A stretch of 64,000 nt of DNA from Mobilibacterium timonense (GTDB taxonomy: Bacteria > Bacillota > Clostridia > Peptostreptococcales > Anaerovoracaceae), in NCBI RefSeq assembly GCF_900155555.1, contig NZ_FUHN01000008.1, forward strand, positions 380,117-444,116, given 5' to 3'. The notes under the pieces were generated by a model that saw nothing but the letters and a program-made list of their open reading frames with translations, searched no databases and was not told where the DNA came from. Shown in pieces: positions 55,805 through 64,000 of this stretch; position 1 is the stretch's first letter, and each line of letters opens with the position of its first letter. The position numbers were made by a program, and so were the translations under genes.

Positions 55805-56284
55805 AAGCTGCTCCCCCGTTGATGTTAATTGGTGAAATCTCACAGAATCCCATTGTTTATTTGTAAAAATTATACTATTTGAATGATCGCTATTGGATAC
55901 AAAAATATGAACATAAATAATTGCGATAGAGTGCATATCACACTCCCGATCAGTTGTTTTTCTCTGGTGACCAACACGACTTTGTACGTTAAAAAATTAC
56001 CATACTTTTATTAAATCGTTATAATAAATAAATTGTATCGAGTGAATTTGTGTAAAAACATTGAAAATGAAGACTGAGACTATATAATAAAGTCAAATCA
56101 AAAGAGCAGTAACCCTTCAGAGTCCTGAGGGTGACAGCAAACCATTGTGACACCGCGGTTCACATAAATACTCGAAAATCGCAGAACGGAAAGTTCGTCA
56201 GCTTCCCTGTTGCTGCAGAAGAGTATTTATCGGCCAGCGGTGTTTTTCATACGAAAAATTTAATATTGGAAAGGAGACGGGACA
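55805..56284. other. Divergent control region LysR / Dabb-transporter
   Basis: AT-rich region of 480 bases with the plus-strand promoter at 56061-56088. A hairpin in the 5' leader, ACCCTTCAG...CTGAGGGT (one bulge), lies near 56111-56132. It probably contains LysR binding sites, which I could not pin down. No ORF is supported. Confidence 0.5.
56061..56088 (+). promoter_or_regulatory. Promoter of the Dabb-transporter genes
   Basis: TTGAAA (56061), 16-base spacer, TATAAT (56083-56088). The leader to the Dabb gene is about 190 bases. Confidence 0.7.
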
Positions 56285-56572
56285 ATGAAACATTATGTTT
56301 TTCTGAAATTCAAACCAGAGCAGGATCTGGATGAAGCCGAGAAAATAATCCGCAGTACTTTCAGAGGTTTGGACAACGCACTTCCTTGGTTTATGAATCC
56401 ATGTGTCTACAGGAACACGATCGACCGCGACACGAACGCCGACATTCTTGCTACTGTAGAGATCGAGTCAGAGGAGCAGCTGACAACGTATCTGGCTCAC
56501 CCGCTCCACCGTGCGATGGCAGCGAGACTGGATCCGGAAGTCGAACGACGAACCACATTCGACCACAAGTAA
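56285..56572 (+). CDS. Dabb (stress-responsive A/B barrel) protein
   Basis: A 95-residue alpha/beta-barrel domain protein. The start HYVFLKFKPEQDLDEAEKII and the late SEEQLTTYLAHPLHRAMAARL follow the Dabb pattern, in which a His-Pro turn shapes the ligand pocket. Such proteins dimerise and often act on small aromatic or polyketide-like compounds. AAAGGAGACGGGACA precedes the ATG. It is followed after 58 bases by a transporter, with a divergent LysR gene, suggesting uptake and use of a small organic compound. Confidence 0.82.
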   Translation: MKHYVFLKFKPEQDLDEAEKIIRSTFRGLDNALPWFMNPCVYRNTIDRDTNADILATVEIESEEQLTTYLAHPLHRAMAARLDPEVERRTTFDHK

Positions 56573-56630
56573 TACCGGCCTTTCTGTACAGATCAGCTCA
56601 CTTGTAGATCTTATGAAAGGGGGACGAGTC

Positions 56631-57770
56631 ATGAAAAAGAAAAGTATATTCACCGCTTCTTATATGGGAGTGGCAGCCGTATGGCTGGGAGGTCATTTCG
56701 GACCGGGATTTGCGACCGGCGCCTTCTCAGTTAACTACTATGTAAAGTATGGTGTTATTGGCCTGGTGATGCCTCTGCTGGCAATGCTCATCACCGGAAG
56801 CGTCATCTTCTATCTGACAGAGTATGCCCGTGCGAGCGGGGCTTCCAACTATCGACCGTTCTGCTCATCGTGTTTCGGCGGGACCTTTGGAAACGTCATG
56901 GGATTCATTTATGATATCCTGTTCCTGGCTACCGTGATGTGTGCAGGCGGCCTGGCTTTCTCGGGCGAAGCGAATGTTCTCATGAACTTCGGATTCTCGT
57001 ACTGGGGAGCAGCGATCCCTACGATCATCGTATCCGCTCTGCTTTGCCTGTACGGGGCCAAGATCCTCTCGATCTGTTCAAAGTACATGATGTACGCCAT
57101 CGTTGCAGTCGTGCTGCTGATCGCGGTCATCAGCTTTACAAAAGGGCACTATGATCTGAGCGCTGCCGTTGCGGCCCCTCCGATCAGCACAAAGGAGCCT
57201 AACCTTCTCTATGCGATCCTCAGTGCTATGCTCTACGGCTGCTTCCAGTCTACGATCGCATTCAACGTAATGTCTGTAGCGGACGTTCTTGAATCGAGAG
57301 AAGACACGAAGAAAGCGATGATAGCCGGATACATCATCACAGTTATCCTGATGATCGCCATCGCATTCACTCTGTTCTGTTATGTGACCGTGATCCCTGA
57401 TCTGTGTGACCCTGGTGTCATCCCGGTACCTATCATGGCAGTGCTTGGAAGTCTCGGTTATAAATGGCTCACGATGCTCTTCGTAGTCCTGATGACTCTT
57501 GCCGTACTGACTTCAGCAGCAGGGCTCGCGAACGCAGGATGCCGCAGGTTCGACGCACAGTTTGGCTTCATCAAAAGCGTTCAGCTCCGCCGCACTGTGA
57601 TCACAGTAATCCTCCTGGGCATAGCAGCCATAGGAGCATCCTTCGGGATGAAAGCCCTTCTTCAGCAGGGCACATCCATCATCGGATACATCGGGATCCC
57701 TACCATGGTGATACCTGCACTTACGATCGTGCGCAGCAAGCTCAAGAAAGGTGTTACGAGATCAGAGTAG
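56631..57770 (+). CDS. YkvI-like membrane transporter
   Basis: Polytopic protein of 379 residues with about ten spans. It begins TASYMGVAAVWLGGHFGPGF, matching the unwound first helix (GAGFASG-type) of the YkvI family within the LeuT-like superfamily. Further hallmarks are GFIYDILFLATVMCAGG, ILSAMLYGCFQSTIAFNVM and TSAAGLANAGCRRF. Start: ATG at 56631 with AAAGGGGG 9 bases upstream; the frame reaches 56511 within the Dabb gene without support. Substrate unknown; context suggests an organic ligand sensed by the LysR protein. Confidence 0.72.
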   Translation: MKKKSIFTASYMGVAAVWLGGHFGPGFATGAFSVNYYVKYGVIGLVMPLLAMLITGSVIFYLTEYARASGASNYRPFCSSCFGGTFGNVMGFIYDILFLATVMCAGGLAFSGEANVLMNFGFSYWGAAIPTIIVSALLCLYGAKILSICSKYMMYAIVAVVLLIAVISFTKGHYDLSAAVAAPPISTKEPNLLYAILSAMLYGCFQSTIAFNVMSVADVLESREDTKKAMIAGYIITVILMIAIAFTLFCYVTVIPDLCDPGVIPVPIMAVLGSLGYKWLTMLFVVLMTLAVLTSAAGLANAGCRRFDAQFGFIKSVQLRRTVITVILLGIAAIGASFGMKALLQQGTSIIGYIGIPTMVIPALTIVRSKLKKGVTRSE

Positions 57771-57862
57771 AAAAACATCTCCGTACTTATATCAACTTAT
57801 AACGATTCATAACAGCTAAGCCACATAAGACGACATGCATTTGACCGCATGTTATTCCACCA

Positions 57863-57892
57863 GAAAAGGCCGGGCGTGTGCCCGGCCTTTTC
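57863..57892. terminator. Bidirectional terminator between transporter and tyrS
   Basis: A perfect 12-pair stem GAAAAGGCCGGG-CGTGTG-CCCGGCCTTTTC lies between two convergent genes, with T-runs on both strands. Confidence 0.92.
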
Positions 57893-57974
57893 AAATCGCT
57901 TATTTCTGCGGCATCGTGCAGGATCCCGGCACTGCGACAGGCTCCCGCATTCCGTCCAAGTCCCCCGGCAGCCG

Positions 57975-59306
57975 CTACTTGATGTCTACCGCCATGAACT
58001 TTTTCTTGCCCTTCTGGATGACCAGCCTGCCGTCCTTGAAGTCGGCCGTGGTGATCGCCTTCTTCTTGTCGGTCACGGTCTCGTCGTTCAGCTTCACGCC
58101 GCCCTGCTCGATGGTCCTGAAGCCGTCGGAGTTGCTGCTAACGAGGCCCAGCTCCTTCATCAGGCTTACAAGGCCGACACCATCGCCTTCAAACTCAGTA
58201 CCGTCTTTTTCAATGGAAGGAATGTCTGCAGCGGCAGCTCCGCCCTTAACGAATACCTGGCGGGATGCCTCCAGAGCTTCTCTTGCCTTCTCTTCGCCGT
58301 GAACCAGCTTTGTAACCTCAAAGGCCAGAACTTCCTTGGCCTTGTTGATCTCAGCCCCTTCAAGAGCACTCAGTCTGTTGACCTCATCCATAGGAAGGAA
58401 CGTCATCATTCTCAGGCATTTGTTGACGTCGGCGTCGTCCACGTTTCTCCAATACTGGAAGAAGTCGTATACGGATACTCTGTTCTCGTCCAGCCACAGG
58501 GCTCCGCTGGCGGTCTTGCCCATCTTCTGGCCATCTGCCTTGGTGAGAAGAGCAAAGGTCATTCCGTAAACATCCAGGTTCGAAGCCTTCTTTGACAGAT
58601 CCACACCTGCAATAATGTTGGACCACTGGTCGTTTCCGCCGAACTCCATCTTAAGGTCGAAGTCCCTTGCCATTACATAGAAGTCATAAGCCTGCATGAG
58701 CATGTAGGTGAACTCGAAGAAAGTAAGACCTCCCTCGTTTATTCTTCTCTTGAACGCCTCTGCTCTCAGCATGTTAGGAACGCTGAAATTCTTTCCGATC
58801 TGGCTTACAAACTCCACGAAGTTCAGGTTTCTCAGCCATGCGCCGTTGTTTACGCTTACAGCCTTGCCCGGCAGCGGCTCCCTGTTCTCGTGACCTGGCA
58901 CGAAAACTCCGCCGTTCCCTTCGTATTTCCACTCATCGTCGAAGTCCAGGAACCTGTCAAAAAGCTTCTTGAACTGGGCGCAGTTGTAGTCGATCTCATC
59001 AACAGTCATCATCCTTCTCATGTCAGTTCTGCCAGAAGGATCTCCCACCATTCCTGTACCACCGCCGATAAGTGCAACAGGAGTATGACCGTACTTCATC
59101 ATCCACATCATCACGATGATCTGCACGAGGTGGCCTACGTGAAGGCAGTCTGCAGTAGGGTCGAAGCCAATATAGAACTTTATTTTCTCCCGGCCCAGCA
59201 GATCCCTTGCTGCTTCCGGATCTGTGACCTGTTCAATGAAGCCTCTTTCCTGCAGTACGTCGTATACATTGTCGTACTTGCTCACATTGTCAGGAATTTT
59301 AAACAT
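57975..59306 (-). CDS. tyrS: Tyrosyl-tRNA synthetase
   Basis: Class I aminoacyl-tRNA synthetase of 443 residues. The HIGH-type motif is CLHVGHLVQ, and the KMSKS-type motif reads KMGKT (in DGQKMGKTASGALWL). FGGNDQWSNI is the tyrosine/anticodon-side signature, and the C-terminal S4 domain (GGVKLNDETVTDKKKAI) is present. Start: ATG at 59306 with AGGAG 8 bases upstream; another ATG two codons earlier lies too close to that site. The frame continues to 59474 without support. No T-box leader is visible in the 5' region, which is unusual for a synthetase gene in Firmicutes. Confidence 0.96.
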   Translation of the reverse strand: MFKIPDNVSKYDNVYDVLQERGFIEQVTDPEAARDLLGREKIKFYIGFDPTADCLHVGHLVQIIVMMWMMKYGHTPVALIGGGTGMVGDPSGRTDMRRMMTVDEIDYNCAQFKKLFDRFLDFDDEWKYEGNGGVFVPGHENREPLPGKAVSVNNGAWLRNLNFVEFVSQIGKNFSVPNMLRAEAFKRRINEGGLTFFEFTYMLMQAYDFYVMARDFDLKMEFGGNDQWSNIIAGVDLSKKASNLDVYGMTFALLTKADGQKMGKTASGALWLDENRVSVYDFFQYWRNVDDADVNKCLRMMTFLPMDEVNRLSALEGAEINKAKEVLAFEVTKLVHGEEKAREALEASRQVFVKGGAAAADIPSIEKDGTEFEGDGVGLVSLMKELGLVSSNSDGFRTIEQGGVKLNDETVTDKKKAITTADFKDGRLVIQKGKKKFMAVDIK

Positions 59307-59394
59307 CGTCATATCTCCTTTTCTTGTGCTGAATTCTTCCGTGCACGATGTACGCGGAAATTTAATACGATTATACACTATAGGCAATAGTTTT

Positions 59395-59462
59395 GGGGCC
59401 ATGTTTTTGGTGATCACACAAATTTTCCCGCAATAACTGTGCCCGCTGATCACTGTGGCCCC
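59395..59462. repeat. Nested inverted repeats upstream of tyrS
   Basis: GGGGCCA (59395) pairs with TGGCCCC (to 59462). Inside it GTGATCAC (59410-59417, itself palindromic) matches TGATCAC at 59447-59453. This could be a regulator site or a folded RNA. Confidence 0.6.
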
Positions 59463-59553
59463 AGACCCCATCATCAGGTTCGAAGTGCCGCCGGATCGTC
59501 AGCGGGAACGGTTCTCAATTTCCACATACCCGTGGTAGTCGGAAAACTAAACC

Positions 59554-59626
59554 ATGAAAACAAGAGGCATCTGTATCCTTTGTTTTTCTCAAATTCTCGA
59601 GATTTCAAAGGTACAGACGCCTCTTG
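59554..59626 (-). terminator. Long stem-loop terminator of upp
   Basis: A stem of about 22 pairs (ACAAGAGGC against GCCTCTTGT, continuing through CTGT and CCTTTG) encloses a 23-base loop and is followed on the minus strand by TTTTC. Confidence 0.75.
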
Positions 59627-59685
59627 TCTCAGTACAAAGCCAGAAACTTGCCCGCAGGAGGCACCTCCGGATCCACAGTGACAGA

Positions 59686-60327
59686 CTATTTTGTTCCGTA
59701 CAGTCTGTCTCCTGCGTCTCCCAGGCCCGGCAGGATATAGGCATCATCGTTCAGCTTTTCATCCTTTGCCGCAATGTAGATGTCCACATCCGGATGGGCC
59801 TTCTGGAGCGCGTCGATCCCCTCAGGGGCGGCGATGAGACACATGAATGTGATATCTGTAGCTCCTCTCCTCTTGATGAAGTCGATGGCCGCGATTGCGG
59901 ATCCGCCGGTGGCCAGCATAGGATCTACCACAAAAGATTTTCTCTTGTCTATGTCGCTAGGCAGCTTGCAGTAGTACTCGATCGGCTGGTGTGTCTCGGG
60001 ATCCCTGTAGAGGCCCACGTGGCCCACCTTGGCGTTCGGCACAAGAGCCAGCATTCCGTCCACGAATCCCAGCCCTGCCCTGAGGATAGGAACAATGGCG
60101 ATGTCCTCACCCTTCAGCATTTTCACCGTTGTCTTGCACATCGGAGTCTCGATCTCCACATCCTCCAGTGGAAGATCTCTTGTAGCCTCGTATCCCATGA
60201 GAGTCGCCACCTCTGTAGCAAGCTCCCTGAATTCCTTTACGTTTGTGTCCTTCTTGCGCATCATTGCGACCTTGTGCTGAATCAGCGGGTGGTCAAAAAC
60301 ATACACCTTGCCCAGCTTTTCACTCAT
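59686..60327 (-). CDS. upp: Uracil phosphoribosyltransferase
   Basis: Pyrimidine-salvage enzyme converting uracil and PRPP to UMP. 213 residues, normal length. The PRPP-binding loop is [16 protein letters not shown]; the family start [31 protein letters not shown] and late [18 protein letters not shown] are present. Start: ATG at 60327 with GGGAGA about 8 bases upstream; the frame goes back to 60378 without similarity. It has its own extended -10 promoter as well as being last in the prfA-tsaC-rpiB-upp run. Confidence 0.97.
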   Translation of the reverse strand: MSEKLGKVYVFDHPLIQHKVAMMRKKDTNVKEFRELATEVATLMGYEATRDLPLEDVEIETPMCKTTVKMLKGEDIAIVPILRAGLGFVDGMLALVPNAKVGHVGLYRDPETHQPIEYYCKLPSDIDKRKSFVVDPMLATGGSAIAAIDFIKRRGATDITFMCLIAAPEGIDALQKAHPDVDIYIAAKDEKLNDDAYILPGLGDAGDRLYGTK

Positions 60328-60462
60328 GGCAGATCTCCCTTCACTGTTCATCTCAGACCCGGTCCTGCCGGCTGCCATGCCGGCACCGCTGCCTGACCGA
60401 CCAAATACATCGTCTTTTTTCGTCTATAAGCTCAAACGTCATGGTCTTGACAGACCGTTGAC

Positions 60463-60471
60463 ATTATAGCA
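60463..60471 (-). promoter_or_regulatory. Extended -10 promoter of upp
   Basis: Minus-strand TGCTATAAT (60471-60463), a full TGn-TATAAT extended -10, lies about 130 bases ahead of upp. The -35 is poor, as is common for this class. Confidence 0.55.
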
Positions 60472-60516
60472 TACCGCCAGCCTTCCGTGGGAAATACCCG
60501 GCCCCGGGCCAGATCC

Positions 60517-60948
60517 CTACATCTCGTCCAGCATGTTTATGCGCCTCTGGTGCTTTCCACCCAGAAACTCGGCATTGAACCACTCATCGATCATCTGGAA
60601 AGCCAGTTCTTTGCTCGTGGTCCTGCCGCCCATAGCCAGGATGTTGGCGTTGTTGTGCTCCTTTGCCAGCCTCGCCATCTCCACGGAGGTGCACAGGGCG
60701 CACCTGATTCCCTTCACCTTGTTGGCCGCTATGGAAATGCCGATGCCGGTGCCGCAAACGGCTATCCCCTTTTCGGCCCTTCCCTGGGCAACAGCCTCTC
60801 CTATGGCCTTGCCGTAGATCGGATAATCCACGGACTCCGTGGAATCGGTGCCAAGATCCAGGATCTCGTACCCTTCCTTTTCCAGCTTTTCCTTGATAGC
60901 CATCTTCATCTCGTATCCGGCGTGGTCACACGCCAATGCAATTTTCAT
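60517..60948 (-). CDS. rpiB: Ribose-5-phosphate isomerase B
   Basis: Pentose-phosphate enzyme interconverting ribose 5-phosphate and ribulose 5-phosphate. 143 residues. It opens IALACDHAGYEMK, with DLGTDSTESVDYP and the catalytic Cys loop GIAVCGTGIGISIAANK; RCALCTSVEMARLAKEHN is also conserved. GGGAGGAG lies 5 bases before the ATG. It lies in the clostridial prfA-tsaC-rpiB-upp order. Confidence 0.97.
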   Translation of the reverse strand: MKIALACDHAGYEMKMAIKEKLEKEGYEILDLGTDSTESVDYPIYGKAIGEAVAQGRAEKGIAVCGTGIGISIAANKVKGIRCALCTSVEMARLAKEHNNANILAMGGRTTSKELAFQMIDEWFNAEFLGGKHQRRINMLDEM

Positions 60949-61044
60949 TTCGCTCCTCCCGGCTCCTCGCCTCTCTCCACGGACACCGCAGCCTGTCTCA
61001 GGGCCGCCGGCCGCCGCGGACTCACAGCGCCTTTTTCCAGAGGT

Positions 61045-62040
61045 TTAAACGTGGATCACGTTGTACCCCGCGGACTTCAGCATCCTGTTCATCACGGAAA
61101 ACCCCAGCTCCTTCTCGGGCAGGGCATACACGTATATTATATCAACATTCTCTCTGTCCAGCTCTCTCAGGCGGGAAAAAAAGTCCTTCGCCGCGGCCCG
61201 GCTGTCACGGCCGTAGTCTATGAGGGCGGTCTTTTTCCCGAGGTCCTGTGCCTGAGCGCTGAGGCTGGCGATCATGGCGAGGGCCTTTTCCTCGTCCCCC
61301 TCCACGATCTGGACCTGTGCCTTCGGGGCGTAGTGCTTGTATTTCATCCCCGGAGCCTTCGGGTGGAACTCCCCCTTTTCCCCGGGATCCTGGAACAGCG
61401 CCGGGTCATACGTGACCTCCAGCCCAAGGGATCTGGTGATCATCTCCGCGGTGATGAATCCGGGCCGCAGTATCACCGGATGCTCCCCGGTGACGTCGAT
61501 GACCGTGGATTCAATGCCCACATCGCATGGCTCTCCCATCAGGACCCCGTTGATCCTGCCGTCCATGTCCTCCAGCACGTCCTCCCACGTGGTGGGACTC
61601 GGCTTGCCTGAAAGGTTCGCGCTCGGTGCAGCCACGGGAACTCTGCAGCTGTGGAGAAAAGCCGCAGCCGTCCTGTTGGAAGGCATGCGGACCCCCACGG
61701 TGTTCAGGCCGCCGGTGGTTACGTCGGGGATGTCCTCGTTTTTTTCCATGATGATGGTAAGAGGACCAGGCCAGAAGACCTCTATCAGCTGCCTGCCAAT
61801 ATCGGGCACATTCGATACCACGTCTTCCAGCTGGTCAAAGTGGGCGATGTGGACGATCATCGGGTTGTCCCCCGGCCTGCCCTTTGCAGAATACACTGAT
61901 TTCACAGCCCTGGCGTCGTAGGCGTTGGCTCCCAATCCGTAGACCGTCTCCGTGGGAAAGGCGACGAGGCCGCCTTCCCTGATGATCTTTCCTGCTTCTT
62001 CAATTGAGTCCTGATCAGTCTCAAGTCTCAGTGTTTCCAT
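61045..62040 (-). CDS. tsaC: L-threonylcarbamoyladenylate synthase (Sua5 type)
   Basis: Makes threonylcarbamoyl-AMP from threonine, bicarbonate and ATP for the t6A37 modification of tRNA. 331 residues: a YrdC domain (FPTETVYGLGANAYDA, the KGRPGDNPMIVH loop, PSANLSGKPSPT) plus the extra C-terminal Sua5 domain that marks the long form. The linker GMKYKHYAPKAQV is the typical gate segment. It starts 20 bases after the prfA stop and is co-transcribed with it. Confidence 0.95.
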   Translation of the reverse strand: METLRLETDQDSIEEAGKIIREGGLVAFPTETVYGLGANAYDARAVKSVYSAKGRPGDNPMIVHIAHFDQLEDVVSNVPDIGRQLIEVFWPGPLTIIMEKNEDIPDVTTGGLNTVGVRMPSNRTAAAFLHSCRVPVAAPSANLSGKPSPTTWEDVLEDMDGRINGVLMGEPCDVGIESTVIDVTGEHPVILRPGFITAEMITRSLGLEVTYDPALFQDPGEKGEFHPKAPGMKYKHYAPKAQVQIVEGDEEKALAMIASLSAQAQDLGKKTALIDYGRDSRAAAKDFFSRLRELDRENVDIIYVYALPEKELGFSVMNRMLKSAGYNVIHV

Positions 62041-62060
62041 TATAATGCTCCAGTCAGAAA

Positions 62061-63125
62061 TTAAAAATTCTTCATCTTCTCCGCCTGATCCTGTGTGATC
62101 AGCCCGTCGATGATCTCGTCCAGGTCACCGTCGAGAATTGCATCCAACTTGTACAAGGTCAGATTGATCCTGTGGTCTGTGACCCTGCTCTGAGGGAAAT
62201 TATATGTCCTGATCCTTTCGGAGCGGTCTCCGGATCCAATCTGGCTCTTCCTCTCAGCTGAAACGGCGTCGTTCTGCTCCTTCAGCTTGAGGTCGTAAAG
62301 CCTGGACTTCAGAACTTTGAAGGCTTTGTCCTTGTTCTTGATCTGTGATTTCTCGTCCTGGCACGTGACCACCAGTCCAGTAGGGATGTGGGTGAGCCTT
62401 ACCGCGGAATCCGTGGTGTTTACGCACTGTCCGCCGTTGCCGGAGGCCCTGTACACGTCCACACGCACGTCGTTCGGATTCAGGTCCACCTCGACGTCGT
62501 CGATCTCCGGCAGGACCGCAACGGTGGCCGCCGAAGTGTGTATCCTTCCGCTGGACTCGGTCTCAGGCACGCGCTGCACCCTGTGGGTGCCGCTCTCGTA
62601 CTTCAGGCGGGAATAGGCTCCTTTTCCCTTGATGAGGACCACCGCCTCCTTGACGCCGCCGATCTCCGTGTCGTTCATCTCGATGATCTCGGCCTTCCAG
62701 CGGTGACGCTCGGTGTAGCGCAGGTACATCCTCAGCAGGTCGTTTCCGAAAAGCGCCGCCTCGTCTCCGCCCGTGCCCGCACGTATCTCCAGAATGACGT
62801 TCTTCTGATCGTTAGGGTCTTTCGGTATAAGGAGCACTTTCAGGCTCTCCTGGAGCTGCTCCAACTTGTCCTCGTTCTCCTTGAGCTCCTCCCGGGCCAT
62901 CTCCCTCAGCTCTTCATCGTCCTCGGCCTCAAGGATCTCCTTGGCCTCGTCGATCTCTTCCTTCGTCTTCTTGTATTCCTTGTACTCGTTCACGATAGGC
63001 TCCAGCTCGCCCATTTCCTTCATGTAGTTCCGCCAGGTCGGCTGGTCGGAGATAATGGCCGGATCCGCCACCTTGCGGGCCAGCTCCTGGTATTTCTCCA
63101 GGGTAAAATCCAATTTGTCAAACAT
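62061..63125 (-). CDS. prfA: Peptide chain release factor 1
   Basis: Class I release factor for UAA and UAG codons. 354 residues. The codon-reading PxT tripeptide is PET in [13 protein letters not shown], which distinguishes RF1 from RF2. The catalytic GGQ is in [19 protein letters not shown]. The N-terminal coiled-coil ([19 protein letters not shown]) is normal. In many Firmicutes prmC, the GGQ methyltransferase, sits beside prfA; here the space between rpmE and prfA is only 225 bases, so prmC must be elsewhere. Confidence 0.97.
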   Translation of the reverse strand: MFDKLDFTLEKYQELARKVADPAIISDQPTWRNYMKEMGELEPIVNEYKEYKKTKEEIDEAKEILEAEDDEELREMAREELKENEDKLEQLQESLKVLLIPKDPNDQKNVILEIRAGTGGDEAALFGNDLLRMYLRYTERHRWKAEIIEMNDTEIGGVKEAVVLIKGKGAYSRLKYESGTHRVQRVPETESSGRIHTSAATVAVLPEIDDVEVDLNPNDVRVDVYRASGNGGQCVNTTDSAVRLTHIPTGLVVTCQDEKSQIKNKDKAFKVLKSRLYDLKLKEQNDAVSAERKSQIGSGDRSERIRTYNFPQSRVTDHRINLTLYKLDAILDGDLDEIIDGLITQDQAEKMKNF

Positions 63126-63301
63126 CTTCTGTTCTCCTGTGTTTTATATATGGGGAAAAATGTGTTTTCTTGAAAAAGATTTGTTCCTCTGTCACGGTGC
63201 CCCGGCGTGTCCGCACGCTATGGCCATGCCCCGCTGCACCGTCTCCGTCCTCCGAAAATGCTTTCTCCGTGTGTCAGGCAGGTGAAACAATCGGGTACAC
63301 C

Positions 63302-63336
63302 AAAAGAGAGGCTGCCGCTCTCTGCGTCAGCCCCTC
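63302..63336 (-). terminator. Terminator of rpmE
   Basis: On the minus strand GAGGGGCTG (63336-63328) pairs with CAGCCTCTC (63314-63306), one G-U pair, followed by TTTTG. It separates rpmE from prfA. Confidence 0.8.
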
Positions 63337-63350
63337 CTGATTTTGCTTCC

Positions 63351-63548
63351 CTAAAGGTTGTATTTGTTCTTGAACTTCTCTACACGTCCGCCACGGCTAG
63401 CAAACTTCTGCTGACCTGTGAAGAACGGATGGCACTCAGAGCAAACGTCAACTCTCATCTCGTCCTTAGTTGACAGAGTAGTGAACGTATTTCCACATGC
63501 GCAAGTAACTTTACATTCCTTATACTCAGGATGGATTCCTTCCTTCAT
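63351..63548 (-). CDS. rpmE: 50S ribosomal protein L31, zinc type
   Basis: Ribosomal protein L31 of 65 residues. It has the zinc-binding Cys form ([11 protein letters not shown] and [11 protein letters not shown]), so it is the C+ type that can act as a zinc reserve. The start [11 protein letters not shown] and end [10 protein letters not shown] are conserved. AGAAAGAGGCG precedes the ATG. It begins the rpmE-prfA-tsaC-rpiB-upp run but has its own terminator. Confidence 0.97.
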   Translation of the reverse strand: MKEGIHPEYKECKVTCACGNTFTTLSTKDEMRVDVCSECHPFFTGQQKFASRGGRVEKFKNKYNL

Positions 63549-63692
63549 GTTGTTCGCCTCTTTCTGTTAGAGTCTGCCGACAGATCCCCGTGATCCAGCC
63601 TGACAGCTGTATCATTCTATCACCGGCGATGGAATACGTCAATTTGTTTTTTGCAAAGGCCCGTACGCCTTTTGTTTTCTAAGCGCCGCCAG

Positions 63693-63724
63693 AAAAAAGA
63701 GGAAGGCGCGACCCGCCTTCCTCT
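63693..63724 (-). terminator. Terminator of the flavoprotein gene at the right edge
   Basis: A perfect 11-pair stem AGAGGAAGGCG (5-base loop) followed on the minus strand by six T, 63 bases past the stop at 63787. Confidence 0.9.
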
Positions 63725-63786
63725 CATCGTTACCTTATTACTGCATTCGCGAAGTTTCAGGCTCATGTCCTAGCAGTCGCATGATC

Positions 63787-64000
63787 TTACTTGTTCAGGT
63801 AAGCGTCTATTCCTGCCGCGGCTTTCTTGCCTGCGCCCATGGCCTTGATGACCGTGGCCGCCCCTGTTACTGCGTCTCCGCCTGCAAAAACTCCCGGCCT
63901 CGTGCAGGCGTTGTTCTCCTCGTCGATCTTGATACCGCCCCTGTCGTTCTGATCCAGGCCCTCTGTGGTATCGCAGATCAGGCTGTTCAGCCTCGTGCCC
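63787..64000 (-). CDS. Glutamate synthase small subunit-like flavoprotein (C-terminal fragment)
   Basis: The last 71 codons of a gene entering from the right edge. The translation contains GLDQNDRGGIKIDE, TRPGVFAGGDAVTGAATVIKA and GKKAAAGIDAYLNK before the TAA. This is the FAD/NAD-binding C-terminus of the GltD/SudA family: glutamate synthase NADPH subunit or the related ferredoxin-NADP reductase/sulfide dehydrogenase. The fragment cannot tell these apart. A terminator follows. Confidence 0.88.
   Translation of the reverse strand, partial: GTRLNSLICDTTEGLDQNDRGGIKIDEENNACTRPGVFAGGDAVTGAATVIKAMGAGKKAAAGIDAYLNK

Larger units (their letters stand above)
59307..59685. other. Intergenic region tyrS / upp
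   Basis: It contains a minus-strand TATAAT (59375-59370) as candidate -10 of tyrS with a poor -35, a nested inverted repeat at 59395-59462 and the long upp terminator at 59558-59626. I looked for the T-box consensus AGGGTGGNACCGCG and did not find it. Confidence 0.55.

Noticed and set aside
59307-59520. T-box riboswitch for tyrS
   Set aside because: The conserved AGGGTGGNACCGCG bulge sequence is absent on the minus strand, and the predicted leader is too short.

Overview
The window looks like chromosomal DNA of a Gram-positive anaerobe of the Clostridia (Eubacteriales). This is inferred from the housekeeping proteins, the oxygen-sensitive enzymes (a double-cubane-type 2-hydroxyacyl-CoA dehydratase-family protein with its activase, a flavodoxin, several Fe-S proteins), strong purine-rich ribosome-binding sites with frequent TTG/GTG starts, a sortase-type surface protein, and the absence of outer-membrane genes. 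Most genes are GC-rich. The type I restriction block, the Fic/ATPase pair and several intergenic regions are visibly AT-richer. No tRNA, rRNA or CRISPR array was found.

Layout. 1-1,000: rplM-rpsI. 1,000-3,950: DUF4143 ATPase, Fic protein and a tiny membrane ORF. 4,086-9,793 (+): polysaccharide deacetylase, YdjY-like lipoprotein, GT2, Wzx-type flippase and a galactofuranosyltransferase-like enzyme interrupted by in-frame minisatellites. 22,119-9,813 (-): a tightly overlapped operon of two VTT membrane proteins, a CCG-domain Fe-S protein, a three-domain protein (arsenosugar-type transferase 1, transferase 2, undecaprenyl-phosphate sugar phosphotransferase), a GT2-GT4 fusion, a Wzy-like polymerase, MBOAT, DHHW/AlgX-like protein, a CMD peroxidase-like protein and an ArsS-type radical SAM enzyme. 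It ends at a terminator inside the convergent glycosyltransferase gene. Together the two arms look like one surface-glycan locus into which the ArsS gene set has been wired. This is the strongest candidate for an undescribed system here.

22,530-29,933: large repeat-containing surface protein, orphan HipB-like regulator, RarD, and an ArsB/NhaD-type permease with a small partner. 30,118-34,298: a TetM/EF-G-like ribosomal GTPase fused to a Rae1/YacP-type NYN nuclease. Its long upstream region holds nine hairpins with an exact 53-base period. 34,480-39,756: metal homeostasis (two G3E GTPases, one with a long His-rich tract and a possible attenuator; a P-type ATPase with a separate HMA protein; a divergent ArsR regulator). 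39,835-48,740: DUF3793, flavodoxin under a probable iron-type operator pair, purC, a YlmH-like S4 protein, the dehydratase-DUF3343-activase set, a phosphoesterase, a C_GCAxxG_C_C protein, and an antitoxin with a toxin remnant. 48,878-54,862: type I restriction-modification. 54,893-57,770: LysR, Dabb and a YkvI-like transporter. 57,975-64,000: tyrS, then the conserved rpmE-prfA-tsaC-rpiB-upp run, and the end of a glutamate-synthase-like flavoprotein.

All assignments come from reading the sequence and remembered family motifs; no database search was run.
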